From positions 9,920,001 to 9,984,000 of the forward strand of contig CM059621.1 in NCBI GenBank assembly GCA_030435675.1: a DNA stretch of 64,000 bases. The letters are read 5' to 3'. This document shows, one piece after another, positions 34,801 through 45,742 of this stretch. The DNA comes from Steinernema hermaphroditum (Eukaryota; Nematoda; Chromadorea; Rhabditida; Steinernematidae). The notes under the pieces are model-generated. The model had not been told where the DNA came from, made no database searches, and saw nothing but the letters and a program-made list of their open reading frames with translations. Position 1 is the first letter of the stretch. The number at the start of each line of letters is the position of its first letter. Made by a program: the position numbers and the translations under genes.

Positions 34801-37800
34801 GGCGTACCTGTACATTTGGGATGCGCAGCGTGCCGTCGGCGTCAATCGTCTGGTCGGAGTCGCTCGAGATCTAGGCGTGCACTGGCTAAGGAGTGTCCCT
34901 CGGGGGTCACTTACGGCGAAGCCGTCCTTCTCCCAGGAGATGTGGGGGTCCGGGATGCCTATGGCGCGGCAGGGCACCTCAAGGTAGAGGTCGAGGACGA
35001 CATCAACGACGTCGGGGACGTCGGAGACGATCCGCGGCGGCTCCTGCACGGTGAGGTGGTAGGTGATGTTGTCGCTGCCGGCCAGGTTTGAGACGTGGCA
35101 TACGTAGGTGCCGCTGTGCTTGATCTGGACGCCCTCGAGGACGAAGACGCCCTCGGGCGTGTGCTGCACGCGCTGAACAGGCAAGGTCAGGCGCCGCGTG
35201 GCGGGACCCACCGATCCAAGGTGCGTGGCGCGGTAGATGCGTTGGCCCTCGTAGCTCCAGACGCGGCGAGGCGGGGGGTGCGCGTTCGCCGGACAGGGCA
35301 GCACGGCTGTCTCGTTGACCTTCAGGACGACTGTCTTTCGCTCGCGAGAGCCCTCGATTTGGGGGGCCGTGTGCACGGTTACGGTAAGGACGCGCTCGTC
35401 GCGGCCGATGGCGTTGCGGGCTACGCAGCGGTACTTGCCGCGGCGGCGCTCGTCCACGCCGTCGACGAAGAGGGAGCCGTCGTCGTCGACGAGCTCCTCG
35501 GCCACGGGCTCGTTCTCGAAGAACCAGGCGATCTCGGGCGCCGGCTTCCCGATCTTCACCTCGCAGGGGAGCACCACGGACTCGCCCTTGATCAGGTTAT
35601 ACGAGGTCTGCGCGGGCGCGATCACCGGAGGCGCGTGCACCTCCACGATTGTCGCCTTCTGCGCCTCCCCGGCGGCGTTCTTCACGCGGCACATGAAGCG
35701 GCCCACGTGCTCCTCCGACAGCTTATGGATGTGCAGCGCGAAGTCGGGCTGAAGAAGAAGTTAGGGCTGCCCTGGGGTCGAGTCCTACCGCGATCGTATA
35801 CTCCGCGCTGTTGGCGCTGATGGGGCGGTCGTCGAGGCTCCACTCGACGGCGGGGCGCGGGTAGGCGGTGACGTCGCAGGGAATCCGGAGGGTGTCGCCG
35901 TTCTGCACCGCCACCTCCTCGGGCTGGGGCGCCGCACCAGCGATCGTCGGAGGCTCTGAAGCGGCGGAGGCGTCGCCGGTCAGTGGGTACGGTAGCTGTG
36001 AGTGGATGGCACGCAGCAGTGAATGTGCAAAACGAGTGCAAACGAAGACAACAAGAAGCAGCGCAGCACCGCAACCCTCACCGCGCCTCTCTCGCGCGCC
36101 GGACCACCCACAGCGGCACCGGGAGGCACTTACTTATTAGCTGGATGTTGATGTTGACCGTCGCGTTGCCGCCGGCGTTGCTGGCCGCGCAAGTGTAGAG
36201 ACCCTCAAGCTCGGGCCGGCCACCCCGCAGCAGCACACTCGCCCCGCCGCCCTGGATCTGAAGCACCAGAGGTCACAGGCCCCCGGGGACCACTCACAAT
36301 GATGTTGGACGACTCCTCGAGGAGACGACCGTCGCGGAACCACTCGATTTTCGGCTTCGGCGTCCCGATGAGGATGTGGCATGAGAGGCGCAGATCTTGG
36401 CCCTGGATCATCTGCATCTCGGGACTCACATGCGACAGCACCGGGCTCACTGAAACCGCCGCAGTCTCCCGGAGTTAACGTACCCCACCTACCGAGTCCT
36501 TCGACAATTACGTGCACATTCTTGTCCTGCGCGCCGAAGGAGTTCTTCGCCGTGCACGTAAAGTACGTCTGGTCCTCAATGAGCACGCCTAAACGGGCTT
36601 CTTCTTTACATACCGTACCCCCTGCACCTACTGTTGATGCGCAGACTGCCGTCGCTGAGGACGTTGTACCGTATTGTGTCGATCTCCTCCACGGGCACTC
36701 CGTTCCTCTTCCACTGGGTCTTCGGCGCCGGGTACCCAATGGCGCGACACGGCAGCAACAGCTTCCGCTCGATGTGCGCCCTAACCTGCTCCGATAGGCC
36801 GACGATCGTCGGGACCGCTGAAATGAGTACCGTATCCCCGTGGGCCCTACCGTAACCCACTTCCGACTTCGAAGAAAGTGGTGGCGGCGTCTCTTCCGGC
36901 GATGTTCTCCGCCATGCAAGAGTAGTTGCCCGCATCGCTCTCCCGTACTCCCTGAAGACGCTACCGTATAGCGAGCGACCGACGCCATCTTCGTACCTGG
37001 ATGGTGAGACGGCTCTCGCCGGAGATCTTGATGTAGGCGTTGTTGTGGAGGGTGTGGCCACCCTTGAACCAGATGATCCGGGGCTGGGGCGAACCTCCGA
37101 GGACCTGGCAGTCGAGGACCACCGCCTCTCCCCTCCCGAACATCTTCCGCCCCTCCACCATCCGCACCTTCGGGGGAACTGAAATACGCGCTGAGCACGC
37201 CGCGCCTCTACCGTAACCTACCGGCTAGGTAGACGCTGGAAAAGTCGGTGGCCTCGCCGGCGGGATTCACCGCGCGGCACTCGTAGACGCCGACGTCCTC
37301 GGAGTTCGCCGAGCGCACGATGAGGTCGCCTGAAAGTCGCCGGACTACTGTACCTTCTCGGAACTACCGTACCTCTGTAAGAGATGTAGTACTTATTGTC
37401 GTGGGTGAGGCGTTTTCCTCTGAAGAACCACTGCGTCTCGGGACGCGGGGTTCCGGAGACGTCGCAGGAGAGCTTGAACTCGCGCGAGGGGACGAAATGG
37501 AGCGTCTTCGGCGCCACCGTAGCGAAGGGGCGCTCGAGTACAGTAAGCCTGGCGGTGCCGGAAGCCACGCCCCCGGGGGTGCGCACGTGGCACTCGTACT
37601 CGCCCTCGTCGGTGTGCTGCGCGGCGAAGATGTGGAGAGTCCCGTTGGGGTAGACCGCCTAAAGGGGGCGGTTAGGCGGGCACTAGGCGGCACTGACCAG
37701 TCGAGAGGAGTTGGCGACGAGGCGTCCATTCTTGCGCCACTCGTAGAAGACGTGGCCGGAGCTCTGGGTTTGGCAGTGGACGAAGGCGGGCGCCTCGCGG

Positions 37801-40247
37801 ACAACGGCCTCGTCGCGGAGCGCGGAGATGTAGGGCGGCGGCTCGCGGGTGTCCAAGAAGGTCTTCGCCGAGTGGTTACCGTGCTCCCCGGCCACGAAAC
37901 ACTCGTAGTGGCCGCGGTTGGCCTGGGTCACCTGGTGGAGGGGCCAGATCGCCACCTCGGACGACTGGTAGAAGAGTGGCCCGCCGATCGTCTGCCCTCC
38001 CCTCTTCCAGTAGACGGTGAAGGGCGAGCGTGACTCCACCGAACAGGTGAGATTCACCGAGCCGAGTACCGTAGTCGTCGTCGTCTCGGCCATGTAGGCA
38101 CGCGGCCCCGTGGCGCGGATGGAGGAGACGGAGGTGGGCGCAATGCGCTGGAAATCGAAAGCCTTCGCGTCCTCGCCGGCGACCTTCACGAAGAAGAGGT
38201 CGTCGGAGGGCGGTGTGAAGGGTCCCACGTAGAAGAGGTGCGGCGCCGCGGAGTCCCGCTTCGCCTTCGCGCTGTAGAGGACTTTCCCGTGGAAGTCGAC
38301 CAACGAGATCTCCTGGGCGCGCCCCGGTGCCTCGAGGCCCGTCAGATTGACGTGTAGGAAGGTCGGCTGACTGGCGACGGGCTGGTTGTGCGTCTGAAGC
38401 CACTGTCAGGACTGCGAGCGCGGCGGGACCTACCAGTTGTATGCGGGAGACGGGCTTCGCGGCGAAGCCGTACTTGAAGTCGATGGTGCCGTGGCCGAAG
38501 ATGCGGAGGGTGTGCTTGAGACGGCTGGAGGTGTGGATGCGCCACACGCCCGGCAGGGGATCGCTGATCTTCATCAGCTTCACGTTCCGGAGGTCGATCG
38601 TGCCGCTTTCATTGGCGTACTGACTCCTCTCCACTTTGTTGCCTGCAAACGGCGTGTGTGGTCCCGTCGGGGCGGGGTACAGTACCTTTGGGGTCGATGA
38701 GGGTCATCTCGAGGAAGTCTCCGTCCTCGCGCTGTCCGGCCAAGGAAAGGGTGAGCTCGGTCATGCCCGAGTCGATGGGGATGGCGCGCTGGTTGGCGCC
38801 ACCGCGCTCGCGCACCTCGTAGAGAACGTGCACCTTCCGCTGCGCGATCGAGGAGCGCACGTACTCAAGCACCGTCTTCACGTCGGCCTTCGTGAGGTGG
38901 AACACCTGGCCGAAGCTGGCGGCCGCGATCTTCTCGAAGACGATGTAGCCCGGGTGGGTACGGTTTCCGCAGTCGCCGGTCATGACGAAGACGACGGAGC
39001 TCTGCTTCTGCTGGATGAGGCCGACCACCTGGTCCTCCAGGTGGTAGTCCTTTGAGAGGGCGTCGGTGAACACGTAGATATAGGAGGCTGGCAGCGACAC
39101 CTCCAGCGCCTTCTTGATGCCTCCGAGGGTCATCTCGGGGCAGTCGCCGCCGCCGTTGACGTGCACACGTCCCAGCTCCGCCTGGAAGGCGATCGGGTCG
39201 CTGCTCACGAACGGAGGATCCACTTCTAAAGCAAGAATGTTAGGCTGAGGCACTTTGCGAGAGATACGTGCAACCGACACTACTTAAGTGGGCTCATTTC
39301 GTATGTGTAGGCTAGTTTAAAGCGCCTCTTTCTGGATCTTAGACACGCCGGCGACCGTTTGCAGAAACAGGCAACTAGACTGTCTGAGACTTCTCTGCAG
39401 TCCGTTCTGAGTAAACAATTTAATTTCTACAGACAGTCAGACGGTCTACCCGTCGACTTGTCTGAGACAGACCCGTATGTCTAGAGATTTTTTAGTGCTA
39501 ATCGAAGGGTTGTTCAAGCTGTTAGCTTTGCAGATTTGCCCGTTTTTCAGTCGCTATGGCTTTACTTGATCTATAGAGTTCGCATTATGAAACAGTCTGC
39601 GTTAAACATTGGGTTATTTCCGCAAAAACTCTCGCTAAATTTGCATAGCAACTCAAAAGAACCCTTGATACTGCCCCATGTCGCCCTTTGTCGGCCACCT
39701 ACACGCGTTCCGAACATTCCACGGGTGCAAAAAAAGGCCAAACTGTAAAGCCTTCGAGAGTTTCGAAAACGCGTTTTTTTGCGTCCGATGCACTTCTGCA
39801 AAAACGTTTTGTAAAGTCCGCATGGCTTCGGCGTCTACAGGCCGTTGTAATTCTATTCGTTCGCAACTTCCTTCTGTCTTACACTCGAGGATATAATTTA
39901 CACCCTCGCGCTGTAACCTCTAGTTAAATCTGAGGGACAACTGTCGCCAGGAAGGATTCAAGGAACGCACCGGGGTCGTGGAATGCGACGAGCACGTAGT
40001 TGTGGATGAGTCGCCGGTGCTGCTTGAAGACGGTCTCGAAGATGCGCTTGGCACCGGTGCGCACCTGCTGCAGATCGTCGTACATGGAGCCCGTCTTGTC
40101 AAAGACGAAGGCCAGTGAGGTCATGCCGGCGGGCGGCAGCTCAGCGTTCGCCAGAGGCGTCGGATTCACGTAGACATTCGCCATGGTGGCGCTGAGGGCC
40201 GCTAGGACAAGCGCCGCGCACAGAATCCGGGGGGCGTCGGGCGCCAT
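14820..40247 (-). CDS. him-4: Hemicentin (HIM-4-like giant extracellular matrix protein)
   Basis: Hemicentins are secreted proteins that link basement membranes and organise cell attachments. Order on the minus strand: signal peptide (ILCAALVLAALSATMA), VWA with MIDAS motif FVFDKTGSM, a linker domain, about 47 Ig domains (38.1-16.85 kb; pattern C...W...D-x-G-x-Y-x-C), a nidogen-G2-like module, five cbEGF repeats and a fibulin-type C-terminus ending SVSKYDF. The Ig count and order are very close to C. elegans HIM-4. Most introns are about 40-50 nt and often lie inside Ig domains. The long ones are 39230-39930, 29245-30516 (mariner), 31193-32256 (foldback), 27716-28103, 23766-26607 (nested gene) and 20397-20870. 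I checked the joins across all of these; each restores a complete Ig or VWA domain, so the gene looks intact. The product is roughly 5,000 residues. Confidence 0.92.
24825..26602 (+). CDS. GPI-anchored Cys-rich protein resembling the ADAM10 cysteine-rich region, no protease
   Basis: Nested in a 2.8-kb hemicentin intron on the opposite strand. The signal peptide is MLCALLLLVVCVLGLLPSDA. About six exons follow; the first intron is about 530 bp (24948-25475), the others short. Cys modules: CVSACFIGGMRECQCDLEED with NYCYLCCGNE, then LPCDDRDPQRLCLQGKCSNS, VCENPCARFSPHLLPCECSE, DDRCQLCCYDFSV and a last REGLDCVGGKKCNRYGIC. The order (GxPC...C-QGKC-xx-C, then CxC...CxxCC, then GxxC...GxC) follows the ADAM10/17-type cysteine-rich region, partly repeated. 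No metalloprotease HExxH motif is present. The C-terminal end (LPSSLALGAPLLVTLLGL) is hydrophobic without a basic tail, typical of a GPI signal. An AATAAA at 26780 is the likely poly-A signal. A decoy or adaptor role is possible but unproven. Confidence 0.75.
26780..26785 (+). terminator. Poly-A signal of the nested gene
   Basis: AATAAA 178 bp after the nested gene's stop. It lies within the hemicentin intron between the Ig26 exon (ends 26813) and the Ig27 first-half exon (26608-26728), so the nested 3' UTR is antisense to that whole hemicentin exon. Confidence 0.6.
29266..30410 (+). mobile_element. Tc1/mariner-family element in a hemicentin intron
   Basis: Inverted ends CAGGGTGTTCAGAAAGTTC (29266-29284) and its complement at 30392-30410 (one mismatch) are flanked by TA on both sides, the target duplication of the Tc1/mariner superfamily. 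The length is 1,145 bp. It lies in the intron between Ig20 and Ig21. Removing the intron joins KDKNR to TVVENGTMTISC and completes the Ig domain, so the gene tolerates the insertion. Confidence 0.85.
29450..30190 (+). pseudogene. Degenerate mariner-type transposase
   Basis: Frame-broken remnants are visible: a helix-turn-helix-like start (near KSGGPKTGPTKNLVESG), VMVWGKICAKGKNSLVYLGK, a decayed QQDGAxxH-type segment near 29960, and DIWPSNLPDLNQMDYATLYI, the hallmark WPxxSPDLNPMDY block. Frameshifts fall at several points and no frame spans the whole. No function is expected. Confidence 0.8.
31208..32219. mobile_element. Foldback (MITE-like) DNA element in a minimal hemicentin intron
   Basis: The ends are inverted: CAAGGGAAGGTCCCAAACTG at 31208 and its complement ending at 32219. 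The arms extend about 140 bp (to about 31345 and from about 32100), with a poly-T run of about 28 in the left arm only. A second pair of inverted segments lies inside (about 31374-31460 and 31843-31917, sharing GACATACGGTATTC). The flanks carry a TTA duplication (31205-31207 and 32220-32222), as in PIF/Harbinger-type insertions (assignment inferred). A short direct repeat (GCTCATGCAAATG-CTGAAGTT) occurs twice in the centre. No coding capacity is seen. Confidence 0.82.
38640..40247 (-). other. Hemicentin N-terminal signal peptide and VWA domain
   Basis: Exon 1 (about 39931-40247) codes the signal peptide and first VWA half: MTSLAFVFDKTGSMYDDLQQ, then NYVLVAFHDPGAFLESF. The second half (38690-39226) has the PEMTLGGIKKALEVSLPASY and YIYVFTDALSKDYHLEDQVV segments. 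D-x-T-G-S replaces the classic DxSxS, as in other hemicentins. The intron of about 700 bp between them is AT-richer than its surroundings and shows no recognisable element. Confidence 0.85.
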
Positions 40248-41810
40248 TTCGATGAGAATCTCTGGGGCGTCCTTCTTTTCGGAGGATCGGGGCGATTCGA
40301 AAGGATTCTGAATACAGGGAATGAGGGGCACTGGAGGGAGGGGAGGGAGGGGACGCGAGGCGATTCCGCGGATTCAAAAAGGGAGAAGACGAGGCCGGGA
40401 GGACGGCGGCGATTGTAATAAGTGCAACCGGTGAGGAGAGCGCGATTCGACCATTTATCACGACCGGGCGTCGCGGAGCCGAAGAAGCGGATCGATGCCC
40501 TCGAATCCGATCGCCGCGGACGACCGCTGGCTGAGTCACCGCCTAACGGGTTCCCGGAGGTCCAGACGGAGCCAATAAATCTGGCTCCTCGTGGTGGGGG
40601 CTGTCAGCCGGGGACAAGACGAAGTACAGGCCCAACGGCGCCGGGCAGTGGAAGGAGGACAAATTGCTTCTGTCGCTCGGACCCGTCATCTCCGAGGATC
40701 ACGCCGGGGGCCATTAATCAGCGCCGGATCAAGCATCTTCAGGTCATCTAGGCCCGCGGACAGTTGTCCCTGCAACGCGCCTCGAGGCCTTCCGGTGAGG
40801 CGAAAGGCGACACCGAAGACAGTTCGCCGAAGGGTCGCTGCGACGGTGGGAGCCCGCGGGCCACAGGAACTCCTTCGGCAACTTGAAAGCGACGAATCAT
40901 CGCCCGCGCATCCTTGAATACTAATTTACGGGCGTTGTCCCAGCCGGACGACTCTTCGAAACGCGCCGCTGAGTTCTCGATGGCGCCGCGCGTTCCGATT
41001 TCCAGGGGGAGGGGCGTCGGAGGACGCCTTCTGAGGCCGACGGCCCCTCCCCCTCCGGCCCTCCGAACACGGCACGTGGGTACCGTAACCCCGGCAGTGA
41101 GTCACCCCAACGAAGATAACAAATCTGCTTTTTCGGCGCCGATCGGTTATCGCCGCCGATCGGCCGATGTTTTCGCTCGCGTGTTGCCGCACTTCTAAAA
41201 AGTTTGTTGTCGCCGGCTGCAACAAAAATATTTCATTCGGAAGAGGTTTATTTATTTTCGTCCTTCCAACAGATTCTGGAAACGCGGCCGGGGACGCGGC
41301 GATCAAGCAGCAGATCGGTGCGAAATATTTCTTCTCGTCGCCCAGACTTTGTTGTGTCTCCTTTTTTTGGGGACGTGGCGACGCTACGGTCGACCATTGG
41401 GGTTTGAATGTAGGAAGTGCCTCAAATGGACGACAGCGAAGAAGAAGGTAAGGCCAGGGTGTCCGGTCCAGCGAATTTCTCGTTTCGCTTCTGTGGACAT
41501 TCCGTGATTTTTGTTTACTTCTATGTTTTCCATTCCGTTATCAGATTGATTGCAAGATGCATTTCTTGTGTGCTGTCAAAGGACCCAAACAAGTGCCATA
41601 ATAAATTCATTTTTACAAATCTAATTTTTGCCATCAATCGGACGGTTTGACCATAAATCGTGCATAGTACAGCGACAAAGTAATAAATAGAAATCAGATG
41701 GAAATGCCCGTTTTAACAGAATGAACCACTGAAAGGCGGTCATCTGACCAGAACGAACCAGCTCAGCCAATGCCGACGAAAGAAGAGATTCATTTCGAGC
41801 TACATACACA
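40248..41810. other. Intergenic region between hemicentin and cullin-3
   Basis: About 1.56 kb holding the presumed hemicentin promoter (40.25-41.1 kb, GC-rich) and the 3' side of cullin-3. No supportable gene. A short MDDSEEE start before a GT at about 41447 was considered as a plus-strand exon but leads nowhere in frame. Confidence 0.45.
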
Positions 41811-44800
41811 TTAAGCCAGATAGTTGTAGCTGCGATGGTCGGTGCGGTCACGCTCGAGATACTCGCGATCGATCAACGACTCTATCCGTTTCTTGATAAG
41901 CACGGGGTCGGGCAAAAAGCGAGCCTTCAGTTGGTCGGTTACCTGTAATCGCTGATGTGAAACTACCGTAAGACAATAGTGAATACCTCGGTTATGAGCT
42001 GGTTGTGGAGAAGCTTCTTGCGGGCTTTCATTACGCGTACGATCGCAGCCTCCACTTCGTGCTTACGATCATCATCAACCTGAAAGGGTGTGATGAAAAC
42101 GGTTGTAGATCACGATTTATGCCATAATAAAAAAACGATTTATGCCTACAAGCCATAATTTCCTCTTTATGTACCTTCTTTCTCGTTTCCTTTCGTTCAG
42201 GCTCGGTATCACCGCGACCTGAGACCATCTGGATGCGAATTCGAGTGAGCTTGGAGGTGAAACCATCATTGACGCTGAATTCATCGTCCTTATCTGAAAA
42301 CAGACACATTCAATTGCGATTCACTGGGACTTCAAAAAACACACCGATCTCCTTGCCGTGTCCTCTACGACAAAGAACGCGCTGGCTTGTTTTCCCCATG
42401 GCCATGGAGGCCAGCGACCTCTTAAGTTCTCGTTCCGGGATCTGAGTGTCCTCGAGAAGCTCCTAGAAACACTTGAAGGTTGCAGATACATACAGTAAAC
42501 GAACGTGGAAAGTGAATCGAGTGCGATCGTTGAAGCGCATGAGAACAACCATCTGATAGGTGTTGACTTGCAGGATCTTGTGCTCTTCCTTGCGCCCCAC
42601 CGATCGACTGGAGGGGCCCGCTTGGTCAGATTCTTGCTGACTCTGCTCGTCATTTAACGATGAGTTGACACCATAAAAGACTGCTTTCACGTCGGCGTAT
42701 CCCAGTCCAGGATTTAGCGAGAGTTTTCGACCATTATGCTTGTTCAAGTAGAACGCTTCGAATTGGCTGAATGCCGCTGCTGCTGTCGGTGGAAGCTGGC
42801 ACATTGGAACACTCTGCGTCGGCCAGTAGACCTTTGTGAGGACACGTACAAACATGTCAACACCCCCCACTGGCCCACCCTATAATATGCTTGTAGAGTA
42901 GTTTCATAGCACTGCGAGAGGTACCTGACGCTCCTGGAACTCTTTGTAATCGCTCATAACGTTTTGTGACACTTCCATGTCTTTGAACATTCCCTCCAAC
43001 TTAGAAGTGAACTGACACCCGCATTCCGTTTTCAATTTCGAGATCATTGCTTTCTCAGAGTCATCCGAAATGGCTTTCTGCAAAAGAAGGCGCTTTGCCA
43101 AATGTTGTTTATAATATCTGCAAGTAATACAGAAATAAATGGAAAAGCCGACCCGTGGCAAAGCGCACCTTTCGAAGACGTCCTTTTCTTGTAGAAACCG
43201 GAATAGCACCATGGATTTATCCAAAATAATTTCGGCCTGTGCGTCACTCATCTAAAGCCCGTGGAAATATCCTCCAGGTTCATAACGTACCTGCTTCATT
43301 CCCTTCTTCAACATATCGTCGATATAGAGCGAGAGAAATTCGGGACTTTTCGGCGTCAAATTCAGGAAAAACTCAAAGTCGCTTTGGATCTTCTGCTTAA
43401 ATGTCTTGTCTGAGCTGAAGGCTTCTGTGAGAAAATGATCGAACTTGTCCTTCAAGTCCATCATGCTCTGAAAAACGCTTAGATGACTAGCGAAGGGGAT
43501 TACACAACAAACCTGGACAAAAGTGATGGGATTGCTGCAAAGTGGGGCATTGTGAGTGCCATCTTCGCTCTCGGGCTTCCCTCCCTCGCTGCAGGCCGCA
43601 TCGACGAGGTTCTTTCCTTTTCCGCGCAGGTAGTTGCTCATGCAATCCGTCATCTTCTTAATCCCGTTTTCAACTCGCCTCAGAAGGGTGTAAAGCCTTT
43701 TGAGATCTAAAACAAACAAAAGTTGTAAAAGGGTGTATTTTGCGATTTATCCGTCTACTTCCAAAATGTTCTGAATGCTTTTGAATATGGTACATACCTT
43801 CTATGCGTTCGTTGACAAGCATGTAGACCATTCCAGAGTTTTCCATATCGATGATTGTGTCCATATGCTTCATTATGAGCTCTGTATCAAGGACACCGAG
43901 GATTTTGGCCTCTGTGTTAGCCGCGAGGTACATCTTCGCGCGCTGCGATTCTTCGGCGAGGCATTCCTCGACTTTCCGCAGGTAGACGCTGGCGCTATTG
44001 TCAGCGAGGAACCGCTGGCTTTCATTCTGGTAGAACTCGGCCGACTCTCGCAGGAAGTCCTTCTCGAACTCTTTTTCGTAGACACTGCTCGTTTCGTTTC
44101 CCAGGGCGACGAGCATGGCACAGGCATTCTTGATGCCCATTCTAACGAGAGACCCATGAGAAAACAGATTCACTTTGGAGCACTTACCGCGGTATGGTCT
44201 CTCCGCGTCGTTCAGCGGCGATCATCGACAGCAGAATCGTTCGCAGATGCTCACCGACGCCGCCTGCGTAGATAATCTCGTTACAGAACAGCTTCAGTCC
44301 CAGGTGGTAGACGGGATCCACGCTGTGCTGCTGCACATAAACGCGGTCCATATACATGAGAATGTCGCGAATCATCACCATCGCGGTCGTGTGGTCCTGC
44401 CATACAGAGTTCAGAGTGCTCAAGAACTCGCCGTTCATTGAGTTCACCACCTCAGCGCGCACCTGCAATGCGTTGAATGGAGGTTGGTAGAGATACGACT
44501 TACGGCGCTCTGCAGATACTCGGTGACGACGTTCCGGAGTCCGTTGTAGAGCCGCTCGCCATGCTTGTGCAGAACCATTGTGTAGGCATTCCGATAAAGT
44601 TCTTCAAAACTCAGTCCTGAATTGTTCTTCCGCTGAATCTCTTTGATAGCTCGCTCGAGAAGCCCCCATATCTGCGATATGTATTTTTCGTCCATAGTCG
44701 TCTAAATGCAGTCGTCAGTGGTGGACATATGGTGGTGATGAAGGGTCAGGTTGGAAAAAGAGGGAAGGTGTGTGAGTAAAAGGACAAAATCTGACCGGAA

Positions 44801-44870
44801 AGGCGCGTATGCGCACCCGACTGTTTTGGGACTGTGTTGGCTGTGATCGTGGTTGAGAGCGGTTACTCAT
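41811..44870 (-). CDS. cul-3: Cullin-3, scaffold of BTB-CUL3-RBX1 E3 ubiquitin ligases
   Basis: CUL3 links BTB substrate adaptors to RBX1 and the E2 enzyme. The start [20 protein letters not shown] runs into VRIRAFP (exon 1), then [40 protein letters not shown] (near-identical to animal CUL3), [20 protein letters not shown], a cullin-repeat region, [60 protein letters not shown] and [19 protein letters not shown]. The neddylation region is [20 protein letters not shown], and the end is [19 protein letters not shown]. All blocks are in the family order over about 13 exons and about 760 residues. It looks complete. Its ATG lies only 25 bp from the edge of the tandem duplication. Confidence 0.95.
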
Positions 44871-45147
44871 GATCGCCTCTGAAAAGCGATGTAACTGAAG
44901 ATGGGCACAAATCGCCAACGGATTTCGAAACTGCAAGGAGTCCGTTCTCTCGAGAATAGTAGTGAATACAAATACTTGTCAGCTTTTGCTTAAATTTGCT
45001 TAGCACATCGACGAGGACTCAACATGGCCCGCCCTAGCGTCACAAAAACAATGATCAATCGATACTTGTCCTGCCGAACGGACGGCCTCCGAGCATTGAA
45101 TTCCGTTCACTCTTAGGAGGTCCGGGCGTCAAACCTTAAGCGATGCC

Positions 45148-45648
45148 TCACTTCGTCGTGACCCGAAGCGAACCGACATCGACTGGCGGCCGGACGGCCT
45201 TTCCGCTCCCTTGGCTGTCATCTGGTTCCCTTTTTCTTCGTCCTTGGGTAGTGAGCAACCGAGACACGGCGCTTCGCAAACATAGTTTTCGCGACAGGAT
45301 AAAGACTGATTCAAATGCGAACGCGCGGGAAAGGCGCGCGTCGACGCCCCGACTGTTTCGCGAAATATGTTTCAATTCCAATGCCTTTGTTCGTTTGAAT
45401 GAGATTTATGTACTCGAAGCGTTGTTGCAAAATTCGCACTATTCCGAAAAGCGATTCAGCAAGCGAGATGTCGTTCTCTTTAGAGATTTCACGCTTCAAA
45501 GTATGCGTGGGAGCGAGATAAAACACTGAAAAGAGAATTAACGCCGAAAAGGACTGAGAATATTGCTTGAGCAAATGGCTTACCGGACCAAGTTCTGACC
45601 TCTTCGCCTGCTCTTTTTTTGCGTCCCTTGGATTGTCAGTGCTCGCCA
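45148..45648 (-). CDS. Small unrecognised protein divergent from TAF1A (copy 1)
   Basis: The start MASTDNPRDAKKEQAKRSEL lies 95 bp from the TAF1A ATG on the other strand. A likely intron of about 60-70 nt ends TCTTTTCAG, then an open helical-looking segment VFYLAPTHTLKREISKENDI, SLAESLFGIVRILQQRFEYI, NLIQTNKGIGIETYFAKQSG. A second intron of about 40 nt leads to a basic tail ending SLRVTTK and TGA. I cannot name the family, and the exact donor sites are uncertain. The head-to-head arrangement suggests a shared promoter with TAF1A. Confidence 0.4.
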
Positions 45649-45742
45649 TCGTCGTCGACCGATCAGTACCGCGGAGTGTCGTCAGAAATGCCGGTCGTCT
45701 CATCTTTGTGTCCGTTTCAGACACAGTCTATTAAACACACGA

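Noticed and set aside
41425..41610. A possible first exon MDDSEEE followed by GTAAGG and a later exon ending at an AATAAA.
   Set aside because: The only clear acceptor gives an immediate stop in phase, and no other partner exon is visible.
45143..45529. A 128-codon plus-strand open frame in both duplication copies.
   Set aside because: It overlaps the more protein-like minus-strand gene, has no splice partners, and looks like its shadow.
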